A stretch of DNA of 34,866 bases from Nocardia carnea (GTDB lineage: Bacteria > Actinomycetota > Actinomycetes > Mycobacteriales > Mycobacteriaceae), in NCBI RefSeq assembly GCF_029869215.1, contig NZ_JARWPM010000274.1, positions 1 through 34,866 on the forward strand, given 5' to 3'. Made by a program: the position numbers and the translations under genes. How positions within the stretch are numbered: the stretch's first letter is position 1; every line of letters starts with the position of its first letter. A model generated the notes under the pieces. It did no database searches. It had not been told where the DNA came from and saw only the letters and a program-made list of their open reading frames with translations. Below, piece after piece: positions 21,469 through 28,401 of the stretch.

Positions 21469-22458
21469 GTGAAGCCCGCGGTGCAGATCACCGGCCTGGT
21501 GAAGAACTACGGCCGGGTCCGCGTTTTGGACGATGTCGATCTCGAAATACCCGCCGGCACCGTGATGGGTCTACTCGGACCCAACGGCGCCGGCAAGACC
21601 ACCACCGTCCGTATCGTGACCACGCTGTTGCGGCCCAACGCCGGAACGGTGCGGGTCGCCGATGTCGATGTGCTGCAGGATCCGGCCGCCGCCCGGCGTC
21701 TGATCGGGCTGTCCGGCCAGTACGCGGCGGTGGACGCCAACCTCACCGGTTACGAGAACCTGCGCATGGTCGCCCGGCTCTACGGGATGAGCCGCGACAG
21801 CGCCGCCCATCGCGCCCGGGAACTGCTGGGCCAGTTCGGGCTCGAGGACGCGGCCGACCGCCGCGCCGGAACCTACTCCGGCGGGATGACCCGCCGCCTC
21901 GACCTGGCCGGTGCGCTGATCGCCCGCCCGCCCGTAGTGGTGCTCGACGAACCGACCACCGGTCTCGATCCGCGGGCCCGCACCGATATGTGGCGGGTGA
22001 TCGGTGATCTCGTCCGCGACGGCACCACTGTCCTGCTGACCACCCAGTATCTGGAGGAAGCCGACCGGCTCGCCGACCAGATCACGGTGATCGACAAGGG
22101 CCGGGTCATCGCGCGCGGATCGTCGGACGAACTCAAATCCTCGATCGGCGGCGACCGGCTCACCGTCACCCTGGCCCCCGGCCAGGACCCTGCGCCCGCG
22201 CTGCGGGTGCTCGCCGATGTCGGTCTCGGCGAACCCGCGCACGAAGCGAGTGTGGACGAGGTGTCGGTGGTGGTCGCCGACGGCTCTCGCACCATGGTCG
22301 AAGCGCTGCGCCGGCTCGACGACGCCGATGTGCTGGCCGTCGACGCCCGCGTGCACCGGCCCAGCCTCGACGACGTTTTCCTGTCCCTCACCGGCACTCC
22401 GGCGACCCCGGACACCGAGCCGGAATCCAGCGATGTACCCGAGGAGATCATGTCGTGA
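21469..22458 (+). CDS. DrrA-like ABC transporter ATP-binding protein
   Basis: ATPase subunit of a two-component ABC-2 exporter, 329 residues. Walker A is GPNGAGKTT (37-45), the signature is YSGGMTRRLDLAGAL, Walker B is VVVLDEPTTGLDP, and the switch region is LLTTQYLEEADRL. The C-terminal 90 residues match the DrrA-type extension (RLTVTLAPG, VEALRRLDDADVLAVDARVHRPSLDDVFLSLTG). The start is the GTG at 21469 behind GAAGGAG. It lies 46 bases after the NRPS stop and overlaps the permease by four bases, so NRPS and exporter are almost certainly one transcript and the pump probably exports the peptide. Self-resistance is possible. Confidence 0.93.
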   Translation: MKPAVQITGLVKNYGRVRVLDDVDLEIPAGTVMGLLGPNGAGKTTTVRIVTTLLRPNAGTVRVADVDVLQDPAAARRLIGLSGQYAAVDANLTGYENLRMVARLYGMSRDSAAHRARELLGQFGLEDAADRRAGTYSGGMTRRLDLAGALIARPPVVVLDEPTTGLDPRARTDMWRVIGDLVRDGTTVLLTTQYLEEADRLADQITVIDKGRVIARGSSDELKSSIGGDRLTVTLAPGQDPAPALRVLADVGLGEPAHEASVDEVSVVVADGSRTMVEALRRLDDADVLAVDARVHRPSLDDVFLSLTGTPATPDTEPESSDVPEEIMS

Positions 22459-23363
22459 GCACCGCAGAAGTAGCGGTCGAGAAAACCGAAACCACCGGCC
22501 GGACCGAGGAGGACACCGCGGATACCGACCACGCTCCCGCCTCGCACCGGATCCCGAAATCGACCGAGCCCCGGCTGCGGATCATCCGCGACAGCGCGAT
22601 CGTCGCGCACCGCAACCTGCTCACCATCATGCGGGTGCCCACGCTGCTGGTCACCGCGACGGTGCAGCCGCTGATGTTCGTCTTCCTGTTCGCCTACGTT
22701 TTCGGCGCCTCCCTCGGCGGCGGCGAATACCGGGAATTCCTGATCGCCGGGATCATGGCGCAGACCGTGGCGTTCAGCGCCGCGTTCACCACCGTCGGCC
22801 TGGCCGGCGATCTGGAGAAGGGCATCATCGACCGGATGCGGGCGCTGCCCATGTCGCGGCTGGCGGTGCTGATGGGCCGCACGCTCTCCGACCTGGTGGT
22901 GAGCATGCTGAGCCTGGTGGTGATGACCGTCTGCGGTTATATCGTCGGCTGGAGTATCGAAGGCAGTGTGGCCGATGCCGCCCTGGCCTACGGCGTGATC
23001 CTGCTGTTCGCGTTCGCGATGTCGTGGGTGGGCGCACTCACCGGTTTGCTCGCGCCGAACGTGGAGGTCGCCCAGAGTGCGGGCCTGATCTGGTTGTTCC
23101 CGCTGTCGTTCATCTCCTCGGCGTTCATCTCCGCGCAGACCCTGCCCGGTCCGCTGCGCACCATCGCCGAATGGAACCCGATCACCGCGGTCGCGGCGAC
23201 CGGCCGGAAACTGTTCGACAACAGCGCACCGCCGTCGTTCGCCGCACCGACCGGGTGGCCCGCCGAGCACTGCGTGGAATATGCCGTGATCTGTTCGGTG
23301 GTGATCCTGCTCATCGCCATGCCGTTGGCGCTGCTGCGCTACCGCCGGGTCGCCAGCCGCTGA
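22455..23363 (+). CDS. DrrB-like ABC-2 transporter permease
   Basis: 302 residues with about 50 polar N-terminal residues and then six membrane segments: LLTIMRVPTLLVTATVQPLMFVFLFAY, EFLIAGIMAQTVAFSAAF, LVVSMLSLVVMTVCGYIVGW, AYGVILLFAFAMSWVGAL, SAGLIWLFPLSFISSAF and CVEYAVICSVVILLIAMPLALL. The LEKGIIDRMRALPMSR loop between helices 2 and 3 is the DrrB-family signature for ATPase contact. The GTG start overlaps the ATPase stop (GTGA), giving translational coupling. Expected to form the pore of the exporter. Confidence 0.93.
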   Translation: MSTAEVAVEKTETTGRTEEDTADTDHAPASHRIPKSTEPRLRIIRDSAIVAHRNLLTIMRVPTLLVTATVQPLMFVFLFAYVFGASLGGGEYREFLIAGIMAQTVAFSAAFTTVGLAGDLEKGIIDRMRALPMSRLAVLMGRTLSDLVVSMLSLVVMTVCGYIVGWSIEGSVADAALAYGVILLFAFAMSWVGALTGLLAPNVEVAQSAGLIWLFPLSFISSAFISAQTLPGPLRTIAEWNPITAVAATGRKLFDNSAPPSFAAPTGWPAEHCVEYAVICSVVILLIAMPLALLRYRRVASR

Positions 23364-23372
23364 CTCGAATAC

Positions 23373-23419
23373 GACAAAGGCCGTACCCGCCGGATGATCC
23401 GGCGGGTACGGCCTTTGTC
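23373..23419. terminator. Bidirectional terminator between exporter and rbpA
   Basis: A perfect 21-bp inverted repeat (arms 23373-23393 and 23399-23419) around a five-base loop ATGAT. The stem ends in AAAGG/CCTTT, so each strand carries a short T-run near the end. It lies exactly between two convergent genes (10 bases after the permease stop, 44 before the rbpA stop) and should stop transcription from both sides. Confidence 0.9.
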
Positions 23420-23463
23420 AGCCGGTGCCCGGTGTGTCCGGGCAATGCCCCTCGGGCGGTGTA

Positions 23464-23799
23464 TCAGCCGCGGCGGCGGGTCTTGAGCAGTTCCAGCCGC
23501 TCCTTGAGCAGCTCCTCGAGCTCTTCCTTGCTGCGCCGCTCCAGCAGCATGTCCCAGTGCGTACGCGGCGGCTTCACCTTTTTCGCCTCCTGGGTGCTGC
23601 CTTCGAGCAGCACCCCCTCCTGGCCGTTGCGGCACAACCAGGTGGGCGGAATCTCGGCGTCGTCCGCGAACGGGACATCGAATTCTTCACCATTGTCGGT
23701 CCGGTACCGGGCGATCCGGCGGGGAGCCAGATCATGGTCGCGGTCGGTTTCGTAGCTCACCGCTCCGAGCCGGCTGCCCCGGAGTACGCGATCTGCCAT
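23464..23799 (-). CDS. rbpA: RNA polymerase-binding protein RbpA
   Basis: 111 residues, the same length as mycobacterial RbpA. RbpA binds the group 1/2 sigma factor and RNA polymerase, stabilises the open complex, and is essential in M. tuberculosis. The N-terminal tail (MADRVLRGSRLGAVSYETDR), the core beta domain (RRIARYRTDNGEEFDVPFADDAEIPPTW), the basic linker (KVKPPRTHWDMLLERR) and the sigma-interacting helix (SKEELEELLKERLELLK) are all present. The start is ATG 23799 behind AGAGGA. Convergence with the NRPS exporter, across a terminator, marks the edge of the inserted-looking biosynthetic block. Confidence 0.97.
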   Translation of the reverse strand: MADRVLRGSRLGAVSYETDRDHDLAPRRIARYRTDNGEEFDVPFADDAEIPPTWLCRNGQEGVLLEGSTQEAKKVKPPRTHWDMLLERRSKEELEELLKERLELLKTRRRG

Positions 23800-23968
23800 C
23801 TGTACAGGTCCTCTCTGTGTTGTCGGCGCGTTACCGCGCGCTGGTCCACGGGTTCCCGGCCATCGGCCCCGGTACACCGGATCGGCTACACCTCTCGGCG
23901 TATCCGCTGCGGTGCACCGGAACCCGAGCCGGGGCGGACCGGTGGGTTGACCCCATATGGTTGTGCTG

Positions 23969-23993
23969 ACGCGAGCTTCGTGGGCTCGCGTTT
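23969..23993 (+). terminator. Orphan terminator-like hairpin upstream of rbpA
   Basis: ACGCGAGC (23969-23976), a seven-base loop, GCTCGCGT (23984-23991), then TT to 23993. A perfect 8-bp stem in a region without a gene on either side that would need it; it could end a short non-coding transcript or be a regulatory fold. Confidence 0.35.
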
Positions 23994-24210
23994 CGCCGGC
24001 CGTTGCCTTCCGCCGACCGTTCGGGTCACGTCTGCGAGCCGTTCCCGCTCCACGAATCCGTGATTCGTACCGGTCCCGGCCGTGCGCCCTGTTCTTGTCA
24101 ACGTTCGTGAGGGTCGATCCGTTCCCAGTTCGGGAGAGCCTATTGATTGTACGGCGTCGCATGCGCGGTGCCGCGCGGTGTGCGGTGTGTGCCGCTGCGC
24201 GGCGGCCCAT

Positions 24211-24216
24211 TAGGGT
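24211..24216 (+). promoter_or_regulatory. -10 box suggesting a leaderless mRNA
   Basis: TAGGGT (TANNNT) ends eight bases before the ATG at 24225 and no ribosome site intervenes, so transcription probably begins at or within two bases of the start codon. The -35 is not obvious. Confidence 0.35.
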
Positions 24217-24224
24217 GTCGGGTC

Positions 24225-24548
24225 ATGTCGCGCCGGTTGCAGTCCTGTTCGTGGTGTGGTCGGGAGATCGTCGAAGCCGAAGCCGGGCGGCGGCGCCGGT
24301 ACTGCCGGCAGTCCTGCCGCCAGCGGGCCTATGAGCATCGCAACAATGTGAAGGCCACTGGTATCCCCGCCGATTCGGTGGTGCTGAGTGCGGCCGAGGC
24401 CGCGGCGCTCGCGGACCGCTGGTTCGCAGCCCGCTGCGCCGCCGAGGATGTGGCCACCGCCATCGACGAAGGTGCCGATACCGCCGAACTCGCGCGCCTC
24501 AGTGCGGTGCTGGTCGAACTCGCGCGCGACGCCGAACGGTTGCGCTGA
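24225..24548 (+). CDS. Small zinc-ribbon-like protein, function unknown
   Basis: 107 residues. The N-terminus holds a four-cysteine motif, CSWCGREI...RRYCRQSCRQRAYEHR (C-x2-C-x14-C-x3-C), which looks like a compact zinc finger rich in arginine and able to bind nucleic acid. The remainder is alanine-rich helix (LSAAEAAALADRWFAARCAAEDVATAIDEG). I recall similar short CxxCG...CRQRAYR proteins as conserved hypotheticals in actinobacteria but know no function. The start is ATG 24225; the in-frame ATG at 24147 would add a cysteine/arginine-rich shadow-like stretch. It is divergent from rbpA and overlaps the end of the convergent membrane-protein gene by 50 bases. Confidence 0.75.
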   Translation: MSRRLQSCSWCGREIVEAEAGRRRRYCRQSCRQRAYEHRNNVKATGIPADSVVLSAAEAAALADRWFAARCAAEDVATAIDEGADTAELARLSAVLVELARDAERLR

Positions 24549-25662
24549 CCCGGTCCGGAGTTCTCCGGGCCGGGTTGCGCTGACCCGAATTCCGCCGGGC
24601 CGGGGCCGGGCGGGGCTGGGGTTCGCGCGGGTCACCCGGCGGCAGCACCGGCGCGGAGCCGATAACGATCACCACGACGAGCCCCGTGACGAGCAGCCCC
24701 AGGCCGAGCAGAGCGGACAGAGTGACCGAATCCGGATGGATCAGCGACTGCCCGCGCATCGCCTGCCAGAAGGTGATCGCCTGCAGACCACCCCCGCCCA
24801 GGATCGCCACCCCGATCAGCCGGCTGCGGGTGCGGTCCGGGCGCAGCCACGAGTACCGTCGCGCGCACCAGGCCAGCAGCACGACAACGGCGAGCAGAAC
24901 CTGGATTCCGTGCAATCCGACGAAATGCGGAATCCGCAGATCACCCCCGATGGTGCTCCAGTGGGTGATCGGCATCCCGGCGACGGCGTCCGGCGTGCCC
25001 ACCGCCGCCCGGGTGTCCGCGTCGACGACCGTGTGTCCCGCGGCCAATTCGACCAGCCGGCCGTCGGCGGTGCGGGCGAGCTGGGTGCCGGTGAATCCCA
25101 TGAGGTAGCCGAGCGCCATCGAGACCACGGCCATCACCAGCCCGCCCCGAATTGCCCAGACGGTCGGCCGATCCCCGCCGGGACGTATCGAAACGATTAC
25201 GGCAATCAGTAGATTCGCAACGAAAAGCCCGGGGACTCCCGAAGCGAAGATCATTTGCCCGATTTCGTTCACCGCATCGGTTTCGGTATTGAAGTGACTG
25301 AAGGTGCCGCGAGCCGCCTGGACCACCACGAATCCCACGTCCACGACCGTGGTGATCGCGAAGACCACCCCCAGCCACCAGGTGAAACGCCGCCCCGCAT
25401 GGGGTAGCGAGAGCAACCAGGCCAAGGTGAGCGAATACAGCACGAACGCCAGCCCGAATTTCACCGGTTTCAGCCAGACCGATTCGCCGAGAATCTGCCG
25501 GTCGTCGAAGAACATGGCGACAAGCCCGAAAAACACCAGACCGGCCATTGCTGCGGTACTGAGCAGCAAAGGCCGGTGCAGGCGCCCGATCACCCGACAT
25601 GGACCGGAGGCCGGGGGGTGGCCGGAGAATTCCGGCCCGCCGGGAAGCGATATTTCTGACAT
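24499..25662 (-). CDS. Eight-helix integral membrane protein, function unknown
   Basis: 387 residues with about eight predicted membrane helices: LLLSTAAMAGLVFFGLVAMFF, FGLAFVLYSLTLAWLLSL, WLGVVFAITTVVDVGFVVVQ, MIFASGVPGLFVANLLIAV, IRGGLVMAVVSMALGYLMG, VGLHGIQVLLAVVVLLAW, LIGVAILGGGGLQAITFW and LSALLGLGLLVTGLVVVIV. A soluble loop between helices 5 and 6 contains ITHWSTIGGDLRIPHFVGLHG with histidines that could bind a cofactor. The C-terminal 45 residues are an Arg/Pro-rich tail overlapping the zinc-finger gene on the other strand, so the true end is certain only as a stop codon. The ATG at 25662 is six bases behind TACCGT, compatible with a leaderless mRNA; GTG 25689 is an alternative. No family assigned. 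Confidence 0.75.
   Translation of the reverse strand: MSEISLPGGPEFSGHPPASGPCRVIGRLHRPLLLSTAAMAGLVFFGLVAMFFDDRQILGESVWLKPVKFGLAFVLYSLTLAWLLSLPHAGRRFTWWLGVVFAITTVVDVGFVVVQAARGTFSHFNTETDAVNEIGQMIFASGVPGLFVANLLIAVIVSIRPGGDRPTVWAIRGGLVMAVVSMALGYLMGFTGTQLARTADGRLVELAAGHTVVDADTRAAVGTPDAVAGMPITHWSTIGGDLRIPHFVGLHGIQVLLAVVVLLAWCARRYSWLRPDRTRSRLIGVAILGGGGLQAITFWQAMRGQSLIHPDSVTLSALLGLGLLVTGLVVVIVIGSAPVLPPGDPREPQPRPAPARRNSGQRNPARRTPDRVSATVRRRARVRPAPH
24538..24605. repeat. Imperfect tandem duplication, period 35
   Basis: GGTTGCGCTGACCCG occurs at 24538-24552 and again at 24573-24587, and both copies continue into a similar CCGGGCCGG-type stretch. The unit includes the stop codon of the zinc-finger gene and codes for part of the Arg-rich tail of the membrane protein on the other strand. 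The second copy has a shorter, changed middle. Confidence 0.6.
24549..24574 (+). terminator. Terminator hairpin directly after the zinc-finger gene
   Basis: A 12-bp stem with one G-U pair (24549-24560 with 24563-24574; core CCGGAG-TT-CTCCGG) starts on the base after the TGA of the zinc-finger gene. Only two T follow, as is common for actinobacterial terminators. It lies inside the 3' coding end of the opposite membrane-protein gene. Confidence 0.5.
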
Positions 25663-25768
25663 GGGCCGACGGTAGGAACGCAACCCCACTCAGGGCGTCC
25701 CGCTGGGGGACGCAGTGGTTCCGCTACCTCGGTACCGTTGCGGCCGCCGGTATGGATCCCGGGTACGG

Positions 25769-26458
25769 TCAGCCGGGGAAGTTCATGACGTCCATGCCGC
25801 GCGCGGCGAACCACGGCTGCGGGTCGATCTTGCCGACACCGGGCTGGTGCACCTCGTAGTGCAGGTGCGGTCCGGTGGACTGGCCGCGGCTGCCGACCGT
25901 GGCGATCACATCGCCGGCGCGGACCGGCTGGCCGACGTGGACCAGGATGTCCTGCATATGGCCGTACACGCCGATGGTGCCGTCGTCCTGCTGGACGCGG
26001 ACCCACAGGCCGAAGCCGGTGGCGGGACCCGCCTCGATCACGGTGCCGTCGGTGACCGATTTGATCGGTACGCCCTGGTTACCGGCGAAGTCGATGCCCC
26101 AGTGGTTGGCACCCCAGCGCGGGCCGAAACCGGAACTCACGACGGCGTCGACGGGACGTACGGTGGTCGGCCGGGGTGGCGGTGGCAGCGGGATGCCGGG
26201 GATCTGGAAGGGGAACGAGGCGGGCTGCGCGGCGGCCTGCGCCGGCGCCGGCGCGGCGGCCGGCTCGGCAGGCGCCTGGGCAACCGCCGTGGCGGCCACT
26301 GTGTTGATCTTTTCGTTATCGGAGTCCGCTCCGGCGGCGAGGAGGCCGAAACCGGCGCAGAGTGCGGTCGTGGTGGCGACAACCTGCGTCGTTACGCGAC
26401 GACGGCCGATCGACGGCACCGTGAGCTTGCGGAGAGGTAACGGAAGGGTCACGGGCAT
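25769..26458 (-). CDS. M23-family (lysostaphin-type) cell-wall metallopeptidase
   Basis: 229 residues, exported peptidoglycan endopeptidase or related factor. An N-terminal basic region plus hydrophobic segment (VVATTTALCAGFGLLAAGA, about 25-43) acts as signal peptide or anchor. An Ala/Pro-rich linker (about 55-100) crosses the wall. The catalytic domain covers about 108-229 with zinc ligands in GANHWGIDFAG (H-x3-D) and GPHLHYEVH (H-x-H), plus GVYGHMQDILVHVGQPVRAGDVIATVG. All ligands are present, so it should be active. The start is taken at ATG 26458, before LPLPLRKLTVPS; a longer start at 26524 would add 22 polar residues including VMPV and is less signal-like. It is divergent from an arsR gene, with a possible MtrA site in the gap. 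Confidence 0.87.
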   Translation of the reverse strand: MPVTLPLPLRKLTVPSIGRRRVTTQVVATTTALCAGFGLLAAGADSDNEKINTVAATAVAQAPAEPAAAPAPAQAAAQPASFPFQIPGIPLPPPPRPTTVRPVDAVVSSGFGPRWGANHWGIDFAGNQGVPIKSVTDGTVIEAGPATGFGLWVRVQQDDGTIGVYGHMQDILVHVGQPVRAGDVIATVGSRGQSTGPHLHYEVHQPGVGKIDPQPWFAARGMDVMNFPG

Positions 26459-26539
26459 GACAAACAAGCTAGGGGACTTGCATGCCGGGTCAGCAAGCTT
26501 GTGGCAACCGTCACGCGATGGCATAAGCCCAGGTCGCTT

Positions 26540-26555
26540 ATAACCGAACGGTAAC
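26540..26555 (-). promoter_or_regulatory. Candidate MtrA binding site upstream of the M23 gene
   Basis: On the minus strand GTTAC-N6-GTTAT, two direct half-sites 11 bases apart. The actinobacterial MtrA consensus is roughly GTNAC-N6-GTNAC, so there is one mismatch. MtrA controls several cell-wall hydrolases, which fits the downstream M23 gene. One site with one mismatch is weak evidence. Confidence 0.35.
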
Positions 26556-26587
26556 GGAGGGGGAAATATCCCGCGCCGAGCTGCACA

Positions 26588-26598
26588 AATGTGACATT
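26588..26598. promoter_or_regulatory. Perfect palindrome between M23 and arsR genes
   Basis: AATGT-G-ACATT, an 11-base perfect inverted repeat 46 bases upstream of the arsR start and 20 bases before its candidate -35. It could be the operator of the ArsR-family regulator or bind another factor. Confidence 0.35.
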
Positions 26599-26607
26599 CG
26601 GCCGTGA

Positions 26608-26637
26608 TTGACCGCGAGTGTGCGCAATGGAGACACT
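26608..26637 (+). promoter_or_regulatory. Candidate promoter of the arsR gene (leaderless)
   Basis: TTGACC (26608-26613), an 18-base spacer, GACACT (26632-26637). Transcription would start about seven bases later, at the GTG start codon (26644). No Shine-Dalgarno sequence precedes this codon, which supports a leaderless mRNA. Confidence 0.4.
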
Positions 26638-26643
26638 TTATGA

Positions 26644-26961
26644 GTGGTCGCTAACAGAGTTGCGCCGCTGATCGCCCTGGCCGACCCCACCCGGCGGGCG
26701 ATATTCGAAGCCCTGCCCGCGGGGCCGCGCTCGGTGGGCGAGTTGGCGAAACAGGTGGGGATCAGCAGCTCGGCCGTCTCCCAGCATCTGCGCGTGCTCC
26801 GCGAAGCGCGCCTGGTGATGGTGCGTCCGGTCGGCAACCGCCGGCTCTATTCGCTGGATCCGCGCGGGCTGGGCGATGCCCGCGACTACCTGGAGCAGTT
26901 CTGGCCGAGCGCCCTGGCCGCCTACGCCGCCGCACTCAGCGAAGCCCGCGGGCGGGTCTGA
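26644..26961 (+). CDS. ArsR/SmtB-family transcriptional regulator
   Basis: 105 residues, a single winged-helix domain: ALADPTRRAIFEALPAGPRSVGELAKQ, then recognition helix ISSSAVSQHLRVLREARLV, then wing VRPVGNRRLYSLDP, then a dimerising C-terminal helix (LGDARDYLEQFW). There is no cysteine and no obvious metal-binding pattern, so it is more likely an SdpR/autorepressor-type member than a metal sensor. The GTG at 26644 is the only sensible start; the ATG at 26640 in another frame stops after four codons. Such genes are often followed by an SRPBCC protein, but here a glycosyltransferase gene converges nine bases away, so its target is unclear. Confidence 0.88.
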   Translation: MVANRVAPLIALADPTRRAIFEALPAGPRSVGELAKQVGISSSAVSQHLRVLREARLVMVRPVGNRRLYSLDPRGLGDARDYLEQFWPSALAAYAAALSEARGRV

Positions 26962-26970
26962 CTCGCAGCG

Positions 26971-27948
26971 TCAGCCCACGCGGCGGTACGCGGCACCGGC
27001 GACGCCGGCCTCGGCGCGCCGCTTCCCGAGCTGCCGGTCGAGGGCCGCGATCACCTCGGTGACGCCGATCTGCAGGAGGCCGGGATCGGGCGAGGAGCCC
27101 TCGCGGTCGCCTGTACGGCCCGCCCACAACACCTCGTGCCGGGCGAGCAGATGGCCGGGAGGTCCGCTTTCGGCGGGGGAGGTGGGGCCGAACAGCTGCA
27201 CGGTGCGGGTGCCGAACGCGGTCGCCAGATGGGCGACCCCGGTATCGCCGCACAACACCACCGAGGCCTCGGCCACGGTCGCGGACAGTTCGATCAGGTT
27301 CTGGCTCCCGGCCAATACCCGGTGCCCCGACAGGCCCGCGCGGGCGGCGATGCCGTGCGCGCGTTCGCGGTCGCATTCGTCGCCGGTGATCACCACCTCG
27401 TGCCCCAGGACCAGCAGATGCCGGATCACGGCCGCGAACCGGTCGGCCGGCCAGCGCCGCGCGGCGGCGCCCGCACCGACGTGCACGACCACGCAATCGC
27501 GGTGGCTGGTGGTCGCCACCGGGGGGACCAGGCCCAGATTGCGGCGGTCGGCGCCGATACCGTCGAATTCCAGCAAATGGCACCAGCGGTCGATCGGATG
27601 CCGCTGCTCGTGCCACTCCGGGCCGGGGATCTGGGGGAACGCCGGATTGCGGTAGGTGAGGACCCGTTCGGCACCGGTCTTGGTGAGCTCCACGATCGGC
27701 GTCGCCTCGGCCCCGTGCAGATTGATCGCGAGCTTCGGTGCCGGACCGTCCCAGCGCAACCCCTGCGGATCGGCGATCGGCACCATCTCGTCCACCAACG
27801 CGATCAACTCGACGATCGGGCGGAGCCGGTGCGGGGTGGCGAGGACGAGATGATCGCTGCGCCGAGCCCGTCGCAGGGCACGCAGCGCCGGAACAGCGGT
27901 GAGCAGCTCACCGAGACCGCGTGCCTGAAGCACGAGAACTACCGACAC
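26971..27948 (-). CDS. Family 9 glycosyltransferase (ADP-heptosyltransferase-like)
   Basis: 325 residues, GT-B fold. The N-terminal half has VLVLQARGLGELLTAVPALRALRRA, the family's start motif; the C-terminal half has VVVHVGAGAAARRWPADRFAAVIRHL, VVITGDECDRERA, and VVLCGDTGVAHLATAFGTRTVQLFGPTSP, the donor-binding motif. Actinobacteria lack LPS, but homologues transfer heptose or other sugars to polysaccharides, teichoic-type polymers or antibiotics. It is cytoplasmic, possibly membrane-associated. The start is a GTG at 27948 behind TAGGAGAG. It stands alone, convergent with arsR and divergent from the B12-controlled operon. Confidence 0.85.
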   Translation of the reverse strand: MSVVLVLQARGLGELLTAVPALRALRRARRSDHLVLATPHRLRPIVELIALVDEMVPIADPQGLRWDGPAPKLAINLHGAEATPIVELTKTGAERVLTYRNPAFPQIPGPEWHEQRHPIDRWCHLLEFDGIGADRRNLGLVPPVATTSHRDCVVVHVGAGAAARRWPADRFAAVIRHLLVLGHEVVITGDECDRERAHGIAARAGLSGHRVLAGSQNLIELSATVAEASVVLCGDTGVAHLATAFGTRTVQLFGPTSPAESGPPGHLLARHEVLWAGRTGDREGSSPDPGLLQIGVTEVIAALDRQLGKRRAEAGVAGAAYRRVG

Positions 27949-28194
27949 CCGACTCTCCTAGCCACCTGTTGCCCGTCACCCGCCCCTCCTCGCACCACCC
28001 CGAGGGCCGGCCCACGACGAGAGCACTCCTTAGCTGGACTACCCGTGGCACCGGTGGGCAAACGTCGGCCGATCGCGTCCTGGATCACATGCCCGGCGGC
28101 ACCCGCACGTGCTCGCGCGCGGTGGCGCCGTGTCCCGGCTGCTCCGCGTCGCCGCTGTGGCTGGGAGGCAGTGTGGTCGCGCGTTCGGGCGTCG

Positions 28195-28325
28195 GTGTGG
28201 TTGCGGGGCTGTCGCTTCGGTAATGTCGGCGCGGTCCGCAGGGAAGACCGGTGTGAGTCCGGGGCTGTCCCGCAACTGTGAGGTTCGTTCGCGAGCCGAA
28301 GCCAGATACCTGCGGATGAAGGACT
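28195..28325 (+). ncRNA. Cobalamin riboswitch
   Basis: A clear match to the B12 box and core of the cobalamin riboswitch (Rfam RF00174 type): GGGAAGACCGGTGTGAGTCC, then GGCTGTCCCGCAACTGTGAGG, then AGCCAGATACCTGC. The core is closed by a perfect 8-bp stem, 28235-28242 with 28309-28316. Binding of a cobalamin normally turns expression off. It lies upstream of a five-gene peptide/nickel-type ABC importer operon on the same strand, and no other gene intervenes. The 5' boundary is approximate because peripheral stems P1-P2 are weakly conserved. The promoter was not resolved. Confidence 0.93.
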
Positions 28326-28401
28326 GAACGGTCATGATCACGTGGGTATTGATCGATGCGCCGAACCAGCCGCCGCCGCGCGGCCGGTTTCGCATATCTG
28401 T

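Larger units (their letters stand above)
23800..24224. other. rbpA upstream region
   Basis: 425 bases between divergent rbpA and the zinc-finger gene. No recognisable protein was found on either strand. On the rbpA strand GGAAC (23856-23852) and GTAA (23834-23831) are 17 bases apart, only loosely like a SigE/SigR promoter. A hairpin with T-tail lies at 23969-23993. Confidence 0.5.

Noticed and set aside
7227..21491. Very long open frames on the minus strand opposite the NRPS (7227-10442, 10953-15029, 16269-21491)
   Set aside because: They mirror the plus-strand NRPS codon pattern in high-GC DNA, are rich in His/Arg/Gln/Gly without domains, and the plus strand has complete NRPS motifs throughout.
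26459..26640. c-di-AMP (ydaO) riboswitch upstream of the M23 peptidase
   Set aside because: This class often precedes actinobacterial wall hydrolases, but I found none of its conserved core segments here.
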